A stretch of DNA of 36,583 bases from Chthoniobacterales bacterium (GTDB taxonomy: Bacteria > Verrucomicrobiota > Verrucomicrobiia > Chthoniobacterales > UBA10450), in contig JACDGM010000045.1 in the NCBI GenBank assembly GCA_013815325.1, forward strand, positions 1 through 36,583, read 5' to 3'. Shown in pieces: positions 7,968-18,913 of the stretch. Position 1 is the stretch's first letter. The number at the start of each line of letters is the position of its first letter. The notes under the pieces were generated by a model. That model did not search any database. It was not told the origin of the DNA and saw only the letters and a program-made list of their open reading frames with translations. The position numbers and the translations under genes were made by a program.

Positions 7968-9149
7968 CTATTTTCCGAGCGCCTGCCGCAGCTCTGTTTT
8001 CGCCGCTTCGACATCGTTCGCGCTGTGATGGCAGAGGACGATCCCGCGCAGTTTTTCGCCTTGGTAGTAGCGCAAAACGAAGCGCGACCTGGCGTAAGCG
8101 CCACTCAACTGCACCCGCGCCGGCGCAACGTTGAAATCGCCCACGAAATCCAGCCGCAGGTCGAACATTTCCGTCCAAAAATAAGGGATCTGTTCGTAGC
8201 GCTGCCGCTTTTTCCCGGTGATGTTCGCGCCCGCGACGAGACCTTGCTCGCGCGCATTTTCCCAATGCGTCTGCCGCCGCATCCCGCCCAGCAGACGATC
8301 GGGATAAAAAGCGAGATCGCCCACTGCGTAGATGCCCTTCTCTTCCGTCTCGAGATAATCGCTCACCGGCGAACCGTGCGGTCCGGAGAGCGGCGTGTTG
8401 CGCACGATGTCGAGATTCGGCTCCGAACCGCAAGCGACCACCGCGACGCCCGCCGGAACGCGCTCGCCGCTTTTTGTCTGGATATTGCGCAGGACGGTTT
8501 TGCCTTCGAAACCATTCAGGCTCGAGTCGAGTAAAAGCGTGACGCCTTGCTTGGCGAATTGCTCCGTCACCCAGGCTGACGTTTCGGGATCGAGATAACG
8601 ATTCAAAAGCCCGGGGTGCCGATGCATCATCGCCACCTTGACTTTACTCTGGCGCAAGCTCGCCGCCGCCTCGCAGGCGAGGAGGCCGCCGCCCACAACC
8701 ACGATCATCTTTTCCGATTGCGACATCTCGCGCAGGGCGAGCGCATCGCGAATCGTTCGCAGGTAAATCACGTTACCAAGACCGAACCCCGCCACCTGCG
8801 GCCGGACCGGCCGGCTCCCCATCGCGAGGCAGGCTTTTTTGAATTCGATCGTCTCACCGTTCCCGAGGACCGCGAGGCGGCGATCGATGTTGAACTGCGT
8901 CACCACCGTGCCGAGACGAACCTCGATTTTTTGCGTGTCGTACCAGCGCTCGTCCATGCAGGGCAGCTTCTTTGATGGAGGGATTTTATCGCGCAGGAAA
9001 TGCTTCGAGAGCATCCAGCGTTTGTAAGGATGAAAAGTCTCGCCGCCCACGAGTGTGACCGACCCTTTCTTGTCGTGTTGGCGAATGCCCTCGCACACGC
9101 TGCCCCCGCCGATACCGCCCCCGATGATGAGATAGTCGCGTTGAATCAT
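7968..9149 (-). CDS. FAD/NAD(P)-dependent oxidoreductase
   Basis: A 393-aa flavoprotein of the two-dinucleotide-binding-domain class, which includes rubredoxin and ferredoxin reductases. The FAD-binding GGGIGGG is at 10-16, a second Rossmann motif VVGGGLLACE (NAD(P)) at 151-160, and the FAD-phosphate motif GIYAVGD at 272-278. The C-terminal 90 residues match in outline the reductase C-terminal domain of this class. There is no redox-active Cys pair of the disulfide-reductase type, so it most likely passes electrons from NAD(P)H to a small carrier or quinone. No ferredoxin or rubredoxin is adjacent, so the partner is unknown. It is a stand-alone gene with a 401-base gap upstream. Confidence 0.88.
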   Translation of the reverse strand: MIQRDYLIIGGGIGGGSVCEGIRQHDKKGSVTLVGGETFHPYKRWMLSKHFLRDKIPPSKKLPCMDERWYDTQKIEVRLGTVVTQFNIDRRLAVLGNGETIEFKKACLAMGSRPVRPQVAGFGLGNVIYLRTIRDALALREMSQSEKMIVVVGGGLLACEAAASLRQSKVKVAMMHRHPGLLNRYLDPETSAWVTEQFAKQGVTLLLDSSLNGFEGKTVLRNIQTKSGERVPAGVAVVACGSEPNLDIVRNTPLSGPHGSPVSDYLETEEKGIYAVGDLAFYPDRLLGGMRRQTHWENAREQGLVAGANITGKKRQRYEQIPYFWTEMFDLRLDFVGDFNVAPARVQLSGAYARSRFVLRYYQGEKLRGIVLCHHSANDVEAAKTELRQALGK

Positions 9150-9550
9150 TTACGAAAACCGGACGATAGAGAATGGGAGAAGGAGATGGCGAGGAAAACT
9201 TTCTTCCTCCTTCTTCACTTTGGTAATCGTGCTCTCCCGCTCATAGTCCTGTTCATGCTTGTAATCGAATATCGCCGGTACTGGAGACGAGGACGACCAG
9301 GAGTATGAACGAGTGGCCGAAACATCCCTTCACCGCCCGGGGAAAAACCGAAGCCGGAGCGCACTCACGCACCGCACCTGGCGCTCGCTGCCGGATCGAT
9401 GATCCGAGCGGCTTGGGAAAAATCAGCCTAACGAAAAGCAGGAGAGCATAAACCTGAGCCAACTGCAGACACGATCCTGGACATGCGTCCAGTCCTTACG
9501 GTACGACGCGGGTGTCGTTAGGCGCGAAACCAGACGGCGGAAAAACCATT
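9150..9550. other. Gene-poor gap of 400 bases
   Basis: No firm gene is seen. On the + strand a short frame from ATG 9186 to about 9308 would give a 40-aa peptide with one hydrophobic helix (ALPLIVLFMLVIEYRRYW). A purine-rich GAAGGAG abuts its ATG with no spacer, so the call is weak. A 6-bp perfect hairpin (CTGGAC, loop ATGC, GTCCAG) is at 9477-9492 without a T run. Octamer copies are at 9427 and 9515, in opposite orientation. Confidence 0.4.
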
Positions 9551-10351
9551 CTATTTCTTCCGCCCGAAAATTTCGTCGAAGAAAATCTGCATCTGCTGCC
9601 AGGAACGGCGTGCCGCGGTTTCGTTATAGCCGATTCCCTCCATCCCCTTCTCCTTCGCGATGCGGTCGGCATTGGGATTGGTGAAGGCGTGGAGCGCGTG
9701 CGCGTAATCGATCGATTGGTAATCGACCCCGGCCGCTTCGAGCGACTTCTCCAACTCGACCCGGTCGGACAGCGTCACCATCTTGTCGATCGCTCCGTTC
9801 ATGAGGAGAAGTTTAGCTTTCACTTTTCCAGCCGCCGACGGAGGGGCAGGCACCGCGCCGCCATGGAAACTGGCGATGCCGGCGAGCGGCGCGCCGGTGT
9901 AAGCGAGCGCCTGCACGGCCGAGCCGCCAAAGCAAAAACCAATCGCCGCCACCTTCGACTTGTCGACCCGATCCACCTCTAATAATTGATCGAGTCCAGC
10001 CCGCGCGCGTTCGGCCATAAGCGGCTTCCCGTAAAAGCGCCCGGCCCACTCCTCTGCCTGCTTCGGGTCCTCCGTCGCCATCCCTTGCCCGTACATATCG
10101 GCGACGAAAGCAACATAACCGAGCTGCGCGAGCTGATCGGCGCGGCTCTTGATGTAGGCATTCACGCCCCACCATTCCGGCACGACGAGCACGCCAGCGG
10201 ATTTTCCGGGCGCAGTCTTCTCGTCGTCATAGGCGAGATAACCTTCGAGCTTCGTTCCGTTGTGTTCGTAGACGACCGGCTTGGTGACGAGTTTGGCTTC
10301 CACGTGCTGAAGGGTGACAAAAGCGAAAGCGAGCAGAAAGAGTTTTTTCAT
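9551..10351 (-). CDS. Secreted dienelactone hydrolase family protein
   Basis: Alpha/beta hydrolase of 266 aa. The signal peptide is MKKLFLLAFAFVTLQHVEA, so the enzyme probably acts in the periplasm. The dienelactone-hydrolase triad is complete: C140 in GFCFGG, D189 in NGAIDK and H221 in HALHAF; E59 in VPEWWG matches the glutamate that holds the Cys in the resting state. The substrate is unknown; the family cleaves lactones and esters. The start at 10351 is chosen because the signal peptide begins there; the open frame upstream to 10459 runs through an intergenic repeat and would spoil it. No ribosome binding site is visible. It lies downstream of recN on the same strand, 127 bases away, and is probably transcribed separately. 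Confidence 0.88.
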   Translation of the reverse strand: MKKLFLLAFAFVTLQHVEAKLVTKPVVYEHNGTKLEGYLAYDDEKTAPGKSAGVLVVPEWWGVNAYIKSRADQLAQLGYVAFVADMYGQGMATEDPKQAEEWAGRFYGKPLMAERARAGLDQLLEVDRVDKSKVAAIGFCFGGSAVQALAYTGAPLAGIASFHGGAVPAPPSAAGKVKAKLLLMNGAIDKMVTLSDRVELEKSLEAAGVDYQSIDYAHALHAFTNPNADRIAKEKGMEGIGYNETAARRSWQQMQIFFDEIFGRKK

Positions 10352-10363
10352 AGGAGTGATTCT

Positions 10364-10478
10364 TAACCACCGATTACACGAATTACACGGATTTCTCGGA
10401 TGGAAAAAGGAACATGCCTCTGCTCCAGAAGAACGGCTGTTTCTCTTTCCACCCGCCAAATTCGTGTAATCCGCGGTT
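10364..10478. repeat. Inverted repeat of the TTACACGAATT type
   Basis: The left arm 10364-10383 (AACCACCGATTACACGAATT) and right arm 10459-10478 (AATTCGTGTAATCCGCGGTT) pair at 18 of 20 positions around a loop of about 75 bases. The left arm also carries a second ATTACACGGA. It fills the gap between recN and the hydrolase and abuts the recN stop. Similar intergenic sequences are widespread in several soil phyla. Confidence 0.75.
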
Positions 10479-12134
10479 CTATTTCTGGAGCAGCGACGCC
10501 GCGTGCTGGAGCGCGGAGTCGCTTCGGCCGCCGAGCATGCGCGCGATTTCTTCCTCGCGAGCTTTGCCTTTCACCTCCCGCAATTCTGAAAAGGTGCGGC
10601 CATGCGCGACTTCTTTTGTCACCACGAAATGCACCGCCGCCGCGGCTGCGACTTGCGGCAGGTGCGTGATGCAAAGCACCTGATGCTTCTGCGCGAGTTT
10701 GGCCATTTTCGCCCCAACGGCATTCGCGATTTCGCCGCCGACGTTGGCGTCGATCTCGTCGAAGACAAGGAGCGGGATGGCGTCCTGCATCGCCAGTGCC
10801 GATTTAATCGCGAGCATGACGCGCGAAATTTCGCCGCTTGAAGCAACCGTCCGCAACGGCTTCAACGGCTCTCCGGGATTGGGTGAAAAGAGCAGCTCGA
10901 GTGTCTCCGTTCCGCCCGGTTTCGGTTCGTCGTTAGGCGAAAGTTTCGCATCAAATTCCGCCTGGCGAAAACCGAGGTCGGCGAGGTTTTGCCTAACGTT
11001 CCGGGCCAGCTTAGGCGCGGCCGTCGCCCGTGTTTTGCGCAACGCCGCGGCGGCGCGATCGAGCGCCTCGCGCACTTCTTTAATCGCCGCGCCGAGGCGT
11101 TGCAATTCCTCATCGCGGCCTTCGATTCGCTGCATCCGCTCCGCCGCGCGCTCGCCGAAGGCGATCACTTCGGCAAGCGATCCACCATACTTGCGCTTCA
11201 ACGTTTCGAGCAAAGTTACTCGCTCTTCGAGCTGCGCGAGCTGTTCCGGATCGAGGTCGAGCTTCTCCGCATAACGATCAAGGGTGCGCGCGATTTCCGT
11301 CAGCTCGATGACGGCGGCGGCGTGCGCTTCAGAAACTTCGGCAAGGTCGGGATCGATTTTTTCCAGCTCGCGCAGGAGCCGTTGCGTTTCCGCGAGCCGG
11401 TTCAGAATCGCGTCGTCGCTTTCGGAAAGTTGCCGCGAGATCGTGCTCGAAAGTTCGATCAAGCGCCGGCTGTTGCTTGCGAGCCGGTAGCTGCCATGGA
11501 TTTGCTCGTCCTCGTTAGGCTGAAGCTGCGCGGCGCTGATTTCATTGACCTGATGCCGAAGCAAATCGAGCTCCTGCGCGCGGGTGGACTCTGCCGTGCT
11601 CAGCGCCGCTTCCTCGGCCACGAGCGCCTGCAGATGGCGAAAGCGCTGCCGATATTCCGCGAGCGCCGCCTCCGCGTGCGCAAAGCCGTCAAGCAACGCG
11701 AGCTGCCGCTCCGGCACGAGAAGCGATTGATGATCGTGCGGGCCGTGCAGATCGACCAGCTCATCGCCGATATTTTTCAAAAGCGCGAGGGTCGCGGGCG
11801 AGCCGTTGACGAACTGCCGGGTGCTTCCGCCTAACGAGAAGCTGCGCTTCAACAAGAGCTCGTCCGCGCATGGCTCCGCCCCGCTTTCCACGAGGTGGGT
11901 GTTCAACTCCGCAAAATCCTTGCCCGCAAAAATCGCCTCGACGGTGCACGCTTCCGCGCCGGTGCGGATGAGCGATTTATCAGCGCGCTCGCCTAACAAG
12001 AGCTGGAGTGCGCCGATGATGATCGATTTGCCCGCGCCAGTTTCGCCCGTGATCGCGGTGAAGCCCGGCGTCAATTCCCATTCCAAATCCTCGACCAGTG
12101 CGAGGTTCTTGATCCGGAGCAGGCTGAGCGACAC
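10479..12134 (-). CDS. recN: DNA repair protein RecN
   Basis: SMC-like ATPase used in double-strand break repair and recombination. From GTG 12134 it is 551 aa. The N-terminal half-domain has SLLRIKNLALVED and Walker A GETGAGKS at about 30-37. A long coiled-coil region follows, and the C-terminal half-domain has the ABC signature SSGEISRVMLA, Walker B LLVFDEIDANVGG and the switch ITHLPQVAA. All parts of a working enzyme are present. An ATG at 12197 would add 21 residues that are pure translation of the heptamer repeat (LSTLNPQLST), so the GTG just before the conserved start is preferred. RecN acts in natural transformation in some bacteria, which is relevant to the uptake-sequence idea. Octamer copies are at 10930, 11512 and 11830. 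Confidence 0.93.
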   Translation of the reverse strand: MSLSLLRIKNLALVEDLEWELTPGFTAITGETGAGKSIIIGALQLLLGERADKSLIRTGAEACTVEAIFAGKDFAELNTHLVESGAEPCADELLLKRSFSLGGSTRQFVNGSPATLALLKNIGDELVDLHGPHDHQSLLVPERQLALLDGFAHAEAALAEYRQRFRHLQALVAEEAALSTAESTRAQELDLLRHQVNEISAAQLQPNEDEQIHGSYRLASNSRRLIELSSTISRQLSESDDAILNRLAETQRLLRELEKIDPDLAEVSEAHAAAVIELTEIARTLDRYAEKLDLDPEQLAQLEERVTLLETLKRKYGGSLAEVIAFGERAAERMQRIEGRDEELQRLGAAIKEVREALDRAAAALRKTRATAAPKLARNVRQNLADLGFRQAEFDAKLSPNDEPKPGGTETLELLFSPNPGEPLKPLRTVASSGEISRVMLAIKSALAMQDAIPLLVFDEIDANVGGEIANAVGAKMAKLAQKHQVLCITHLPQVAAAAAVHFVVTKEVAHGRTFSELREVKGKAREEEIARMLGGRSDSALQHAASLLQK

Positions 12135-12138
12135 AGAA

Positions 12139-13006
<868 letters not shown>

Positions 13007-13010
<4 letters not shown>

Positions 13011-14455
13011 AGTGGATCGCCGGCGCCGCGATCGTCTTACTGTCGTTAGGCGGCGTGGCTGGCGCTCGCGCTGCCGATGATCTCTCCAAGGCCACGATAG
13101 TCATCTACAATCGCGCGGCCCCGGAATCGGCCGGCCTCGCCCACTTTTACGCGGGGAAACGTCACATTCCTAACGATCACCTCATCGGCCTCGAATGCTC
13201 GACCGAAGAAGAGATCAGTCGCGAAGAATACGATGAGACGATCGCCGCGCCGCTGCGGAAAATTTTTCTCGAACGCAAATGGTGGAACCAGCACGAGGAC
13301 GCGAGTGGCCGGCAGGTGGTGACTTCCAACCAGATTGATTTCGTCGCTTTGATCCGCGGCATGCCGCTCAAAATTCGCGCCACGTCTGGCTATCCCGGTG
13401 ATCATCCCGAGACCAACCTCCTCGGCTCCATCAATCAGGCGTCGGTTGACTCCGAGGTGGCTTTGCTCGGGCTTTTTTCGAGGCAAATCTCGGGCGCGGC
13501 GCCCAATCCTTACTTTCAAAGTTTCCGTCCAATCGGTCAGCTGGACGCTTCGCCGGTCATGCTCGTAAGCCGGCTCGATGCGCCGACTGCTTTGATCGTT
13601 AGGCGCATGATCACTGGCGCAATCGAGACCGAAAAATCGGGCCTCTGGGGACGCGCCTATGTGGACGGCGCGCACAACACGAGCGGCGGCCTGGCGGATG
13701 GCGACGAGTGGCTTAAGACGGTCGTGAAGGATCTGCGGCGGGTCGGCATTCCCGCTGTTTATGATCAGAAACCGGCAGTCTTCCCCGCCGGATTTCCCAC
13801 GAATAATTGCGCACTCTATTATGGCTGGTACACGGGTGGCGTGGCCGGGCCGTTTGCCGCTCCAGATTTTGCTTTCCCGCGCGGGGCTATCGCGGTCCAT
13901 ATCCATTCCTTCAGTGCGAACACCTTGCGCCAGGCAGACGCGAACTGGGTCGGGCCGCTCCTGAGCAAAGGCGCCGCGGCGTCGTTAGGCAACGTTTACG
14001 AGCCGTATCTGCAAATGACGGCGCACCTCGACATTTTCAACGACCGGCTGCTCCACGGTTTTACCCTGGCGGAGAGCGCTTACATGGCGACGCGCGCGCT
14101 TTCGTGGATGACCGTAGTGGTGGGCGATCCGCTTTACCGGCCATATCTCTCGTGGTTGCAGTTCGATACGAAACGGAGCGGCCGCAGCCGGAATGAGTGG
14201 GAGATGTATCACGCTTTCGCGACGAAAAATGCAGGGATGGAGCCGGTGGATTATTCCACGCTCGCGCGCGAGACGGCGTCGCGCGCGGAGAACGCCCCGA
14301 TGATTGAAGACCTTGGACTGATGGAGAAAGAGACGGGAGATTACGACAGCGCGGTCAGTTGCCTGCGGCAGGCGGGCACGATCTACGGAGGACGGGGCGA
14401 TCAGCTACGAGTAGCTCTCGAGCAGGCCGATGCGCTTATTGAGGCCGGAAAATAA
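13007..14455 (+). CDS. TIGR03790-type secreted protein, possibly cut short
   Basis: A 482-aa exported protein: signal peptide about 1-23 (ending AGARA), then TIVIYNRAAPESAGLAHFYA and RHIPNDHLIGL, which I recognise as the opening of the TIGR03790 family, found mainly in Verrucomicrobia, Planctomycetes and Acidobacteria and of unknown function. The C-terminal 60 residues are TPR-like helices (EKETGDYDSAVSCLRQAG). Translation starts at TTG 13007, overlapping the previous stop (TTGA). After the TAA at 14453-14455 the same frame stays open to TAG 14588 and codes DDALVVIKRLLQ plus a Pro-rich tail, which continues the helical pattern. The TAA may thus be a nonsense mutation, with the full protein near 526 aa. 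Four octamer copies are inside (13043, 13169, 13596, 13982). Confidence 0.85.
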
Positions 14456-14590
14456 GATGACGCGCTGGTCGTTATAAAGCGGCTCTTGCAGGTGACCGAT
14501 GAGGGGCCAGCGGCAGTTCTATTGCACAACGTCGTGGACCAAACAGTTCCGCCAACCCCCCCGCCGACGCCCTTGCCGTCGCCTCCATAG
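14456..14590 (+). pseudogene. In-frame 3' extension of the TIGR03790 gene beyond a TAA
   Basis: Codons after the TAA at 14453 continue in the same frame: DDALVVIKRLLQVTDE, a helix like those just before, then HNVVDQ and a tail of PPTPPPTPLPSPP ending at TAG 14588-14590. A single G-to-T change of a Glu codon (GAA) would explain the stop. It may be a nonsense mutation, a sequencing error or stop readthrough. Confidence 0.5.
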
Positions 14591-15056
14591 AAGTGCGTGG
14601 ATAGGCTCGCGCAACGCGCATGGCACGCCACATAAGACCGCCCTAACCATCCAGACCGCCGGCTTATGCTGGGGGGCACTTACTCCAATCCCTACATCGC
14701 CCAGCCGCCCTTGCCCGGCACCACCTTGAGTTACGAAGTTCGCCTCCTTGCGCGCCTTCGAGCTGGCTCTCGGTCCGGATACTCTGCCGCCGATCGGACA
14801 GCGCGCGGTCTCGATGCCGGGTAACAAGTTACTCCTTTTCGATGACGGGGCGGCCAGTAACGATCAGATCCCGCTGGGAGGAACCCGGACCTACAGCACG
14901 TCCGCGCAAGTATCGTATCGATGCGGCTAATTCTACGGCCACCGGAGACCTACCATTACCTTGTCGACCCGAGCATCTACAGTCCTTTGCCGCAGTTTTG
15001 TATCATTAAATCCTAACGCAAGTAGCTCTCCGGAAGGAAAGCCCGCGAATTCCGCG
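14591..15056 (+). pseudogene. Decayed arylsulfotransferase-like relic
   Basis: No intact gene lies here, but three forward frames between about 14740 and 15000 together give a recognisable series: AFELALGPDTLPP, MPGNKLLLFDDGAAS and RTYS in one frame, KYRIDAANSTAT in the next, and ETYHYLVDPSIYSP in a third. This order (a gene-end segment like N-x-LLLFDDG, R-x-Y-R-ID, TATE-x-Y) resembles the arylsulfotransferase (ASST) family. At least two frameshifts break it. The first 150 bases carry no recognisable coding. It looks like the wreck of a gene, perhaps with parts lost; the identification is from motif order only. Confidence 0.45.
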
Positions 15057-15065
15057 CCTAACGAA

Positions 15066-15424
15066 CTACGGCTGCGGCGTGACGCTTCGTTCCGTCCGCC
15101 GCGGCTCGAGACGGAAGATGGTTTCGCCTTCCTTCATCATCTCGAGGTTGTCGCGCGCGATGGTTTCCAGATAAGTCGGATCGTTCTTGAGCAACGTCAC
15201 TTGTCTCGTTAGGCGGGCGAGGATCACCTTCTGCTCGGTCAGCTGCGTGTTGAGTTGCTCGAAGGCGGCGCGATCGCGCTGCAACTGTTTGTAGGGCGGC
15301 AGGAAGAAACTGATCATGAGCAGCCAGACGGCAATAAGGAGCAAAACCTTGAGCACGGCGTTCATCTGCTGCCAGATGGTGGCATCGCGGCGCTCGCGAA
15401 AATGGCCGTAGCCGGTGGCGTCCA

Positions 15425-15425
<1 letters not shown>
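15066..15425 (-). CDS. FtsB/DivIC-like septum formation initiator
   Basis: A 119-aa single-span membrane protein. A short cytoplasmic N-terminus is followed by a transmembrane helix at about 23-42 (LKVLLLIAVWLLMISFF), a coiled coil at about 45-82 (QRDRAAFEQLNTQL and on), and the segment DPTYLETIARDNLEM, which is the signature of the DivIC/FtsB family. These proteins join FtsL and FtsQ in the division complex. It starts with GTG at 15425, sharing one base with the eno stop (TAGTG), so it is coupled to enolase, an arrangement seen in many bacteria. An alternative start at Met21 would leave only the membrane helix and coiled coil. Octamer copy at 15206; another just past the stop at 15057. Confidence 0.85.
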
Positions 15426-16837
<1,412 letters not shown>

Positions 16838-16995
16838 TTAGTTTCGAGAAGCCACTCAAAAGATAACAATTTTGCGTGCGCGCTCGCGCGAGCCAGGCTG
16901 AGGGAGAAACTGGGCATGCGGACTTGCCACGGCATAGTGACCGGCGCGGGTGATTTCCTGCTGGCATTGCCAGGCGGGGTGGCTAGTCTGCGGTC

Positions 16996-17823
16996 ATGTT
17001 CGTGCGGATAGGAATGGGGCTCTTGATCTGGCTACTCGCCAGCGAAGCCCTCCCGGCGACCTCGGCACGCACGTCCGCGTCGAGTCCCGCCAGCCTTTCC
17101 CCTAACGAGATGTCGCAGGCGATCAAGACCGACGCGATCACTATCCCGACACCCGGCGAGACCTTCGCCGCGCTCGGCAAACCAACAAAGCCTGATTGGA
17201 CCGCGAGCTTTCGCGGGCCGATCGCAATGAATTACAAGACACGCGCCCAGATCGCCCTCAATCTTGGCGGCCTTATTGCCGACGGGTTTATCGCGATCGA
17301 GGCGCAGGATTCGCAACAGGTCAAGAACACCGGCGGCGATATCTTGAAAATGGCCAAGGCTCTGGGGGTGAGCGAGAACATTCTCGCGCGCGGCAACAGT
17401 ATCAATCAATTCGCCGAGAACGACGAGTGGCCCGCGCTCCAGGAAGAACTGGAGGCGACCCAGAACGAAGTGAAGGCCTCGATGCAATCGCACCGCGACC
17501 AGGACCTTGTTATACTCGTTAGTCTAGGCGGATGGATCCGCGGGACCCAGGTGGTGAGCGGCGTGGTCGCGAAGAACTACGATGAGAAACTCGCCCAAGT
17601 CCTGCGCCAGCCGGAGCTGTTGCGTTTCATTCACTCGAAGCTCAGCCAAATCGCGCCCGAGTTGCAGGGCGATACGCTCGTCAAAAGCGTCGACGCCCAG
17701 CTCCAGGAGATCGAGAAGATCGTCGCCACCCCATTTGGAAAATCGCTCGCGCCCGAAGGAGTGATGCGTCTCCAGACTGCAATCGATCAGCTCATGCAGG
17801 AGATTCAAAAAAAGGACCAATGA
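16996..17823 (+). CDS. Exported hypothetical protein
   Basis: A 275-aa protein with a signal peptide (about 1-21, MGLLIWLLASEALPA). The mature part is largely helical, with no transmembrane segments and no motifs I know. One stretch (ALNLGGLIADGFIAIEAQDSQ) looks like a small hydrophobic pocket and is followed by alternating charged helices. The stop overlaps the next gene by 4 bases (ATGA), so it heads a small operon of exported proteins at 16996-18724. An octamer copy at 17101 encodes Pro-Asn-Glu. The function is unknown; a periplasmic role is the only thing supported. Confidence 0.7.
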   Translation: MFVRIGMGLLIWLLASEALPATSARTSASSPASLSPNEMSQAIKTDAITIPTPGETFAALGKPTKPDWTASFRGPIAMNYKTRAQIALNLGGLIADGFIAIEAQDSQQVKNTGGDILKMAKALGVSENILARGNSINQFAENDEWPALQEELEATQNEVKASMQSHRDQDLVILVSLGGWIRGTQVVSGVVAKNYDEKLAQVLRQPELLRFIHSKLSQIAPELQGDTLVKSVDAQLQEIEKIVATPFGKSLAPEGVMRLQTAIDQLMQEIQKKDQ

Positions 17824-18260
17824 AGCGCGCCGGGCGGAGGATTTGGATTACCTTGCTCTGCCTCGCCGCGCTCAGCGTTTCGGCAGTCGCGGAAACCGAT
17901 CAGGAAGTCGCGGCCCGAGAGACGGCGCTGGAGTTGGCAGGCGCATTTTCCAATGACGGCTTCAAGCTTCGCGACGGGCACTGGAGCGGCACGCTCGCTC
18001 CGCACGAGAGCAAACTCATTGCGGTCAATCTTTACGCCGGAAACCAATATTGGTTCTCGGCCGGCGCGACGGAGAGCGGCAAGAATTTGGCCGTGGACGT
18101 TTTCAACGAAAGCGGCGCGCCGGTCGCGACGGATAAATATCACGCGGATGGCAAGGCGGCTGCTGGTCTAACGGTTGCGAACAGCGGGCAATTCTATGTC
18201 CGGATCGGGCTGGAAGAGGACGCGCCCGCGGAAGTATGTTTCGTTTACAGCTACAAATAA
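17820..18260 (+). CDS. Small exported beta-sandwich-like protein
   Basis: 146 aa with a signal peptide (residues 1-24, cleaved after AVA). The mature part alternates strands and looks like a single beta-sandwich, with LAPHESKLIAVNLYAGNQYWF and a Gly-rich end GQFYVRIGLEED; this resembles in rhythm the pre-peptidase C-terminal domain found on secreted proteins, but the match is not firm. It overlaps the gene before by 4 bases and the lipoprotein gene after by 25, so the three are one transcript. Confidence 0.7.
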   Translation: MKRAGRRIWITLLCLAALSVSAVAETDQEVAARETALELAGAFSNDGFKLRDGHWSGTLAPHESKLIAVNLYAGNQYWFSAGATESGKNLAVDVFNESGAPVATDKYHADGKAAAGLTVANSGQFYVRIGLEEDAPAEVCFVYSYK

Positions 18261-18724
18261 TCGGCCCGCTGTGGAAGGTGCTCCCACTCCTTGCACTGGC
18301 GGCATGCCTCGGCGGATGCAGCAGCGCGCAAAAAATCAGCGCGCTTTCAGGCACGACCGGCGGTTGGTATTCGGTCGCCGCTAATCAGACAGCGTTCTAC
18401 CACTACGGCCCGCAGCAGGGCCATGGCCCCGACCAGCAGTTGCCGAAGGACGCGCTCATGAAAGTGATCCGGCCATCATTCGGCTATGTGAAAGTGCAGT
18501 TGCAAAACGGAGAGAACGGCTACGTCGCGAGCGAGGATATCCGAACGGCTTCTGCCGCCCTCGTCGCGGAGAAGCTGGCGCCACCGCTGGAGCCGCCAGC
18601 GCCCTTGATTGCGAATCACGAGGAGCAGTTCCAGATGAACTCGAACGATCCTCGTTTGATCGCGCCGCCGGAGCCGCTGCCGGAGCCGTTCCCCGCGGAG
18701 AGCGCGGCGCCGGAATTTCGTTAG
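18236..18724 (+). CDS. SH3-like lipoprotein
   Basis: 162 aa. The N-terminus has a hydrophobic stretch and a lipobox-like LAAC or LGGC (about residues 21-28), suggesting a lipoprotein. Residues 40-105 alternate strands like a bacterial SH3 domain (GWYSVAANQTAFYHYGP, YVKVQLQNGENGYVASED), and a Pro/Glu-rich tail follows. It may bind cell wall or partner proteins. The start ATG lies inside the previous gene; a later GTG start near the lipobox cannot be excluded. Its TAG stop is inside an octamer copy at 18718-18725, the same arrangement as in lpxA. Confidence 0.7.
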   Translation: MFRLQLQIIGPLWKVLPLLALAACLGGCSSAQKISALSGTTGGWYSVAANQTAFYHYGPQQGHGPDQQLPKDALMKVIRPSFGYVKVQLQNGENGYVASEDIRTASAALVAEKLAPPLEPPAPLIANHEEQFQMNSNDPRLIAPPEPLPEPFPAESAAPEFR

Positions 18725-18750
18725 GCAGCGGACCGACGGAAGCTGCGCCC

Positions 18751-18847
18751 GGAGGGACTTGCTTCCGCAAGTCCAGTTTCTTAGGCAACGTCTTATTTTT
18801 GATGGACGATCTAGTGACAAACTTGACTTGCGGAAGCAAGTCCCTCC
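18751..18847. repeat. 23-bp perfect inverted repeat
   Basis: Arms at 18751-18773 (GGAGGGACTTGCTTCCGCAA plus GTC) and 18825-18847 are exact complements, with a 51-base centre. Each arm also folds on itself (ACTTGCTTCCGCAAGT). The GGAGGGAC ends resemble the repeats at 7919 and 35916. It sits between the lipoprotein and acylphosphatase genes and could act as a bidirectional terminator, though no T run follows. Confidence 0.85.
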
Positions 18848-18913
18848 GAAGGCGAATTCCCCGACTCACCGCATTGGCGGCGGCGCCTTAACCGCTTAAT
18901 TTCCAAGCCCAAG

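Noticed and set aside
9186..9308. A 40-residue + strand membrane peptide
   Set aside because: The purine-rich sequence touches the ATG without a spacer and no homologue is known to me; kept only as a remark in the gap entry.
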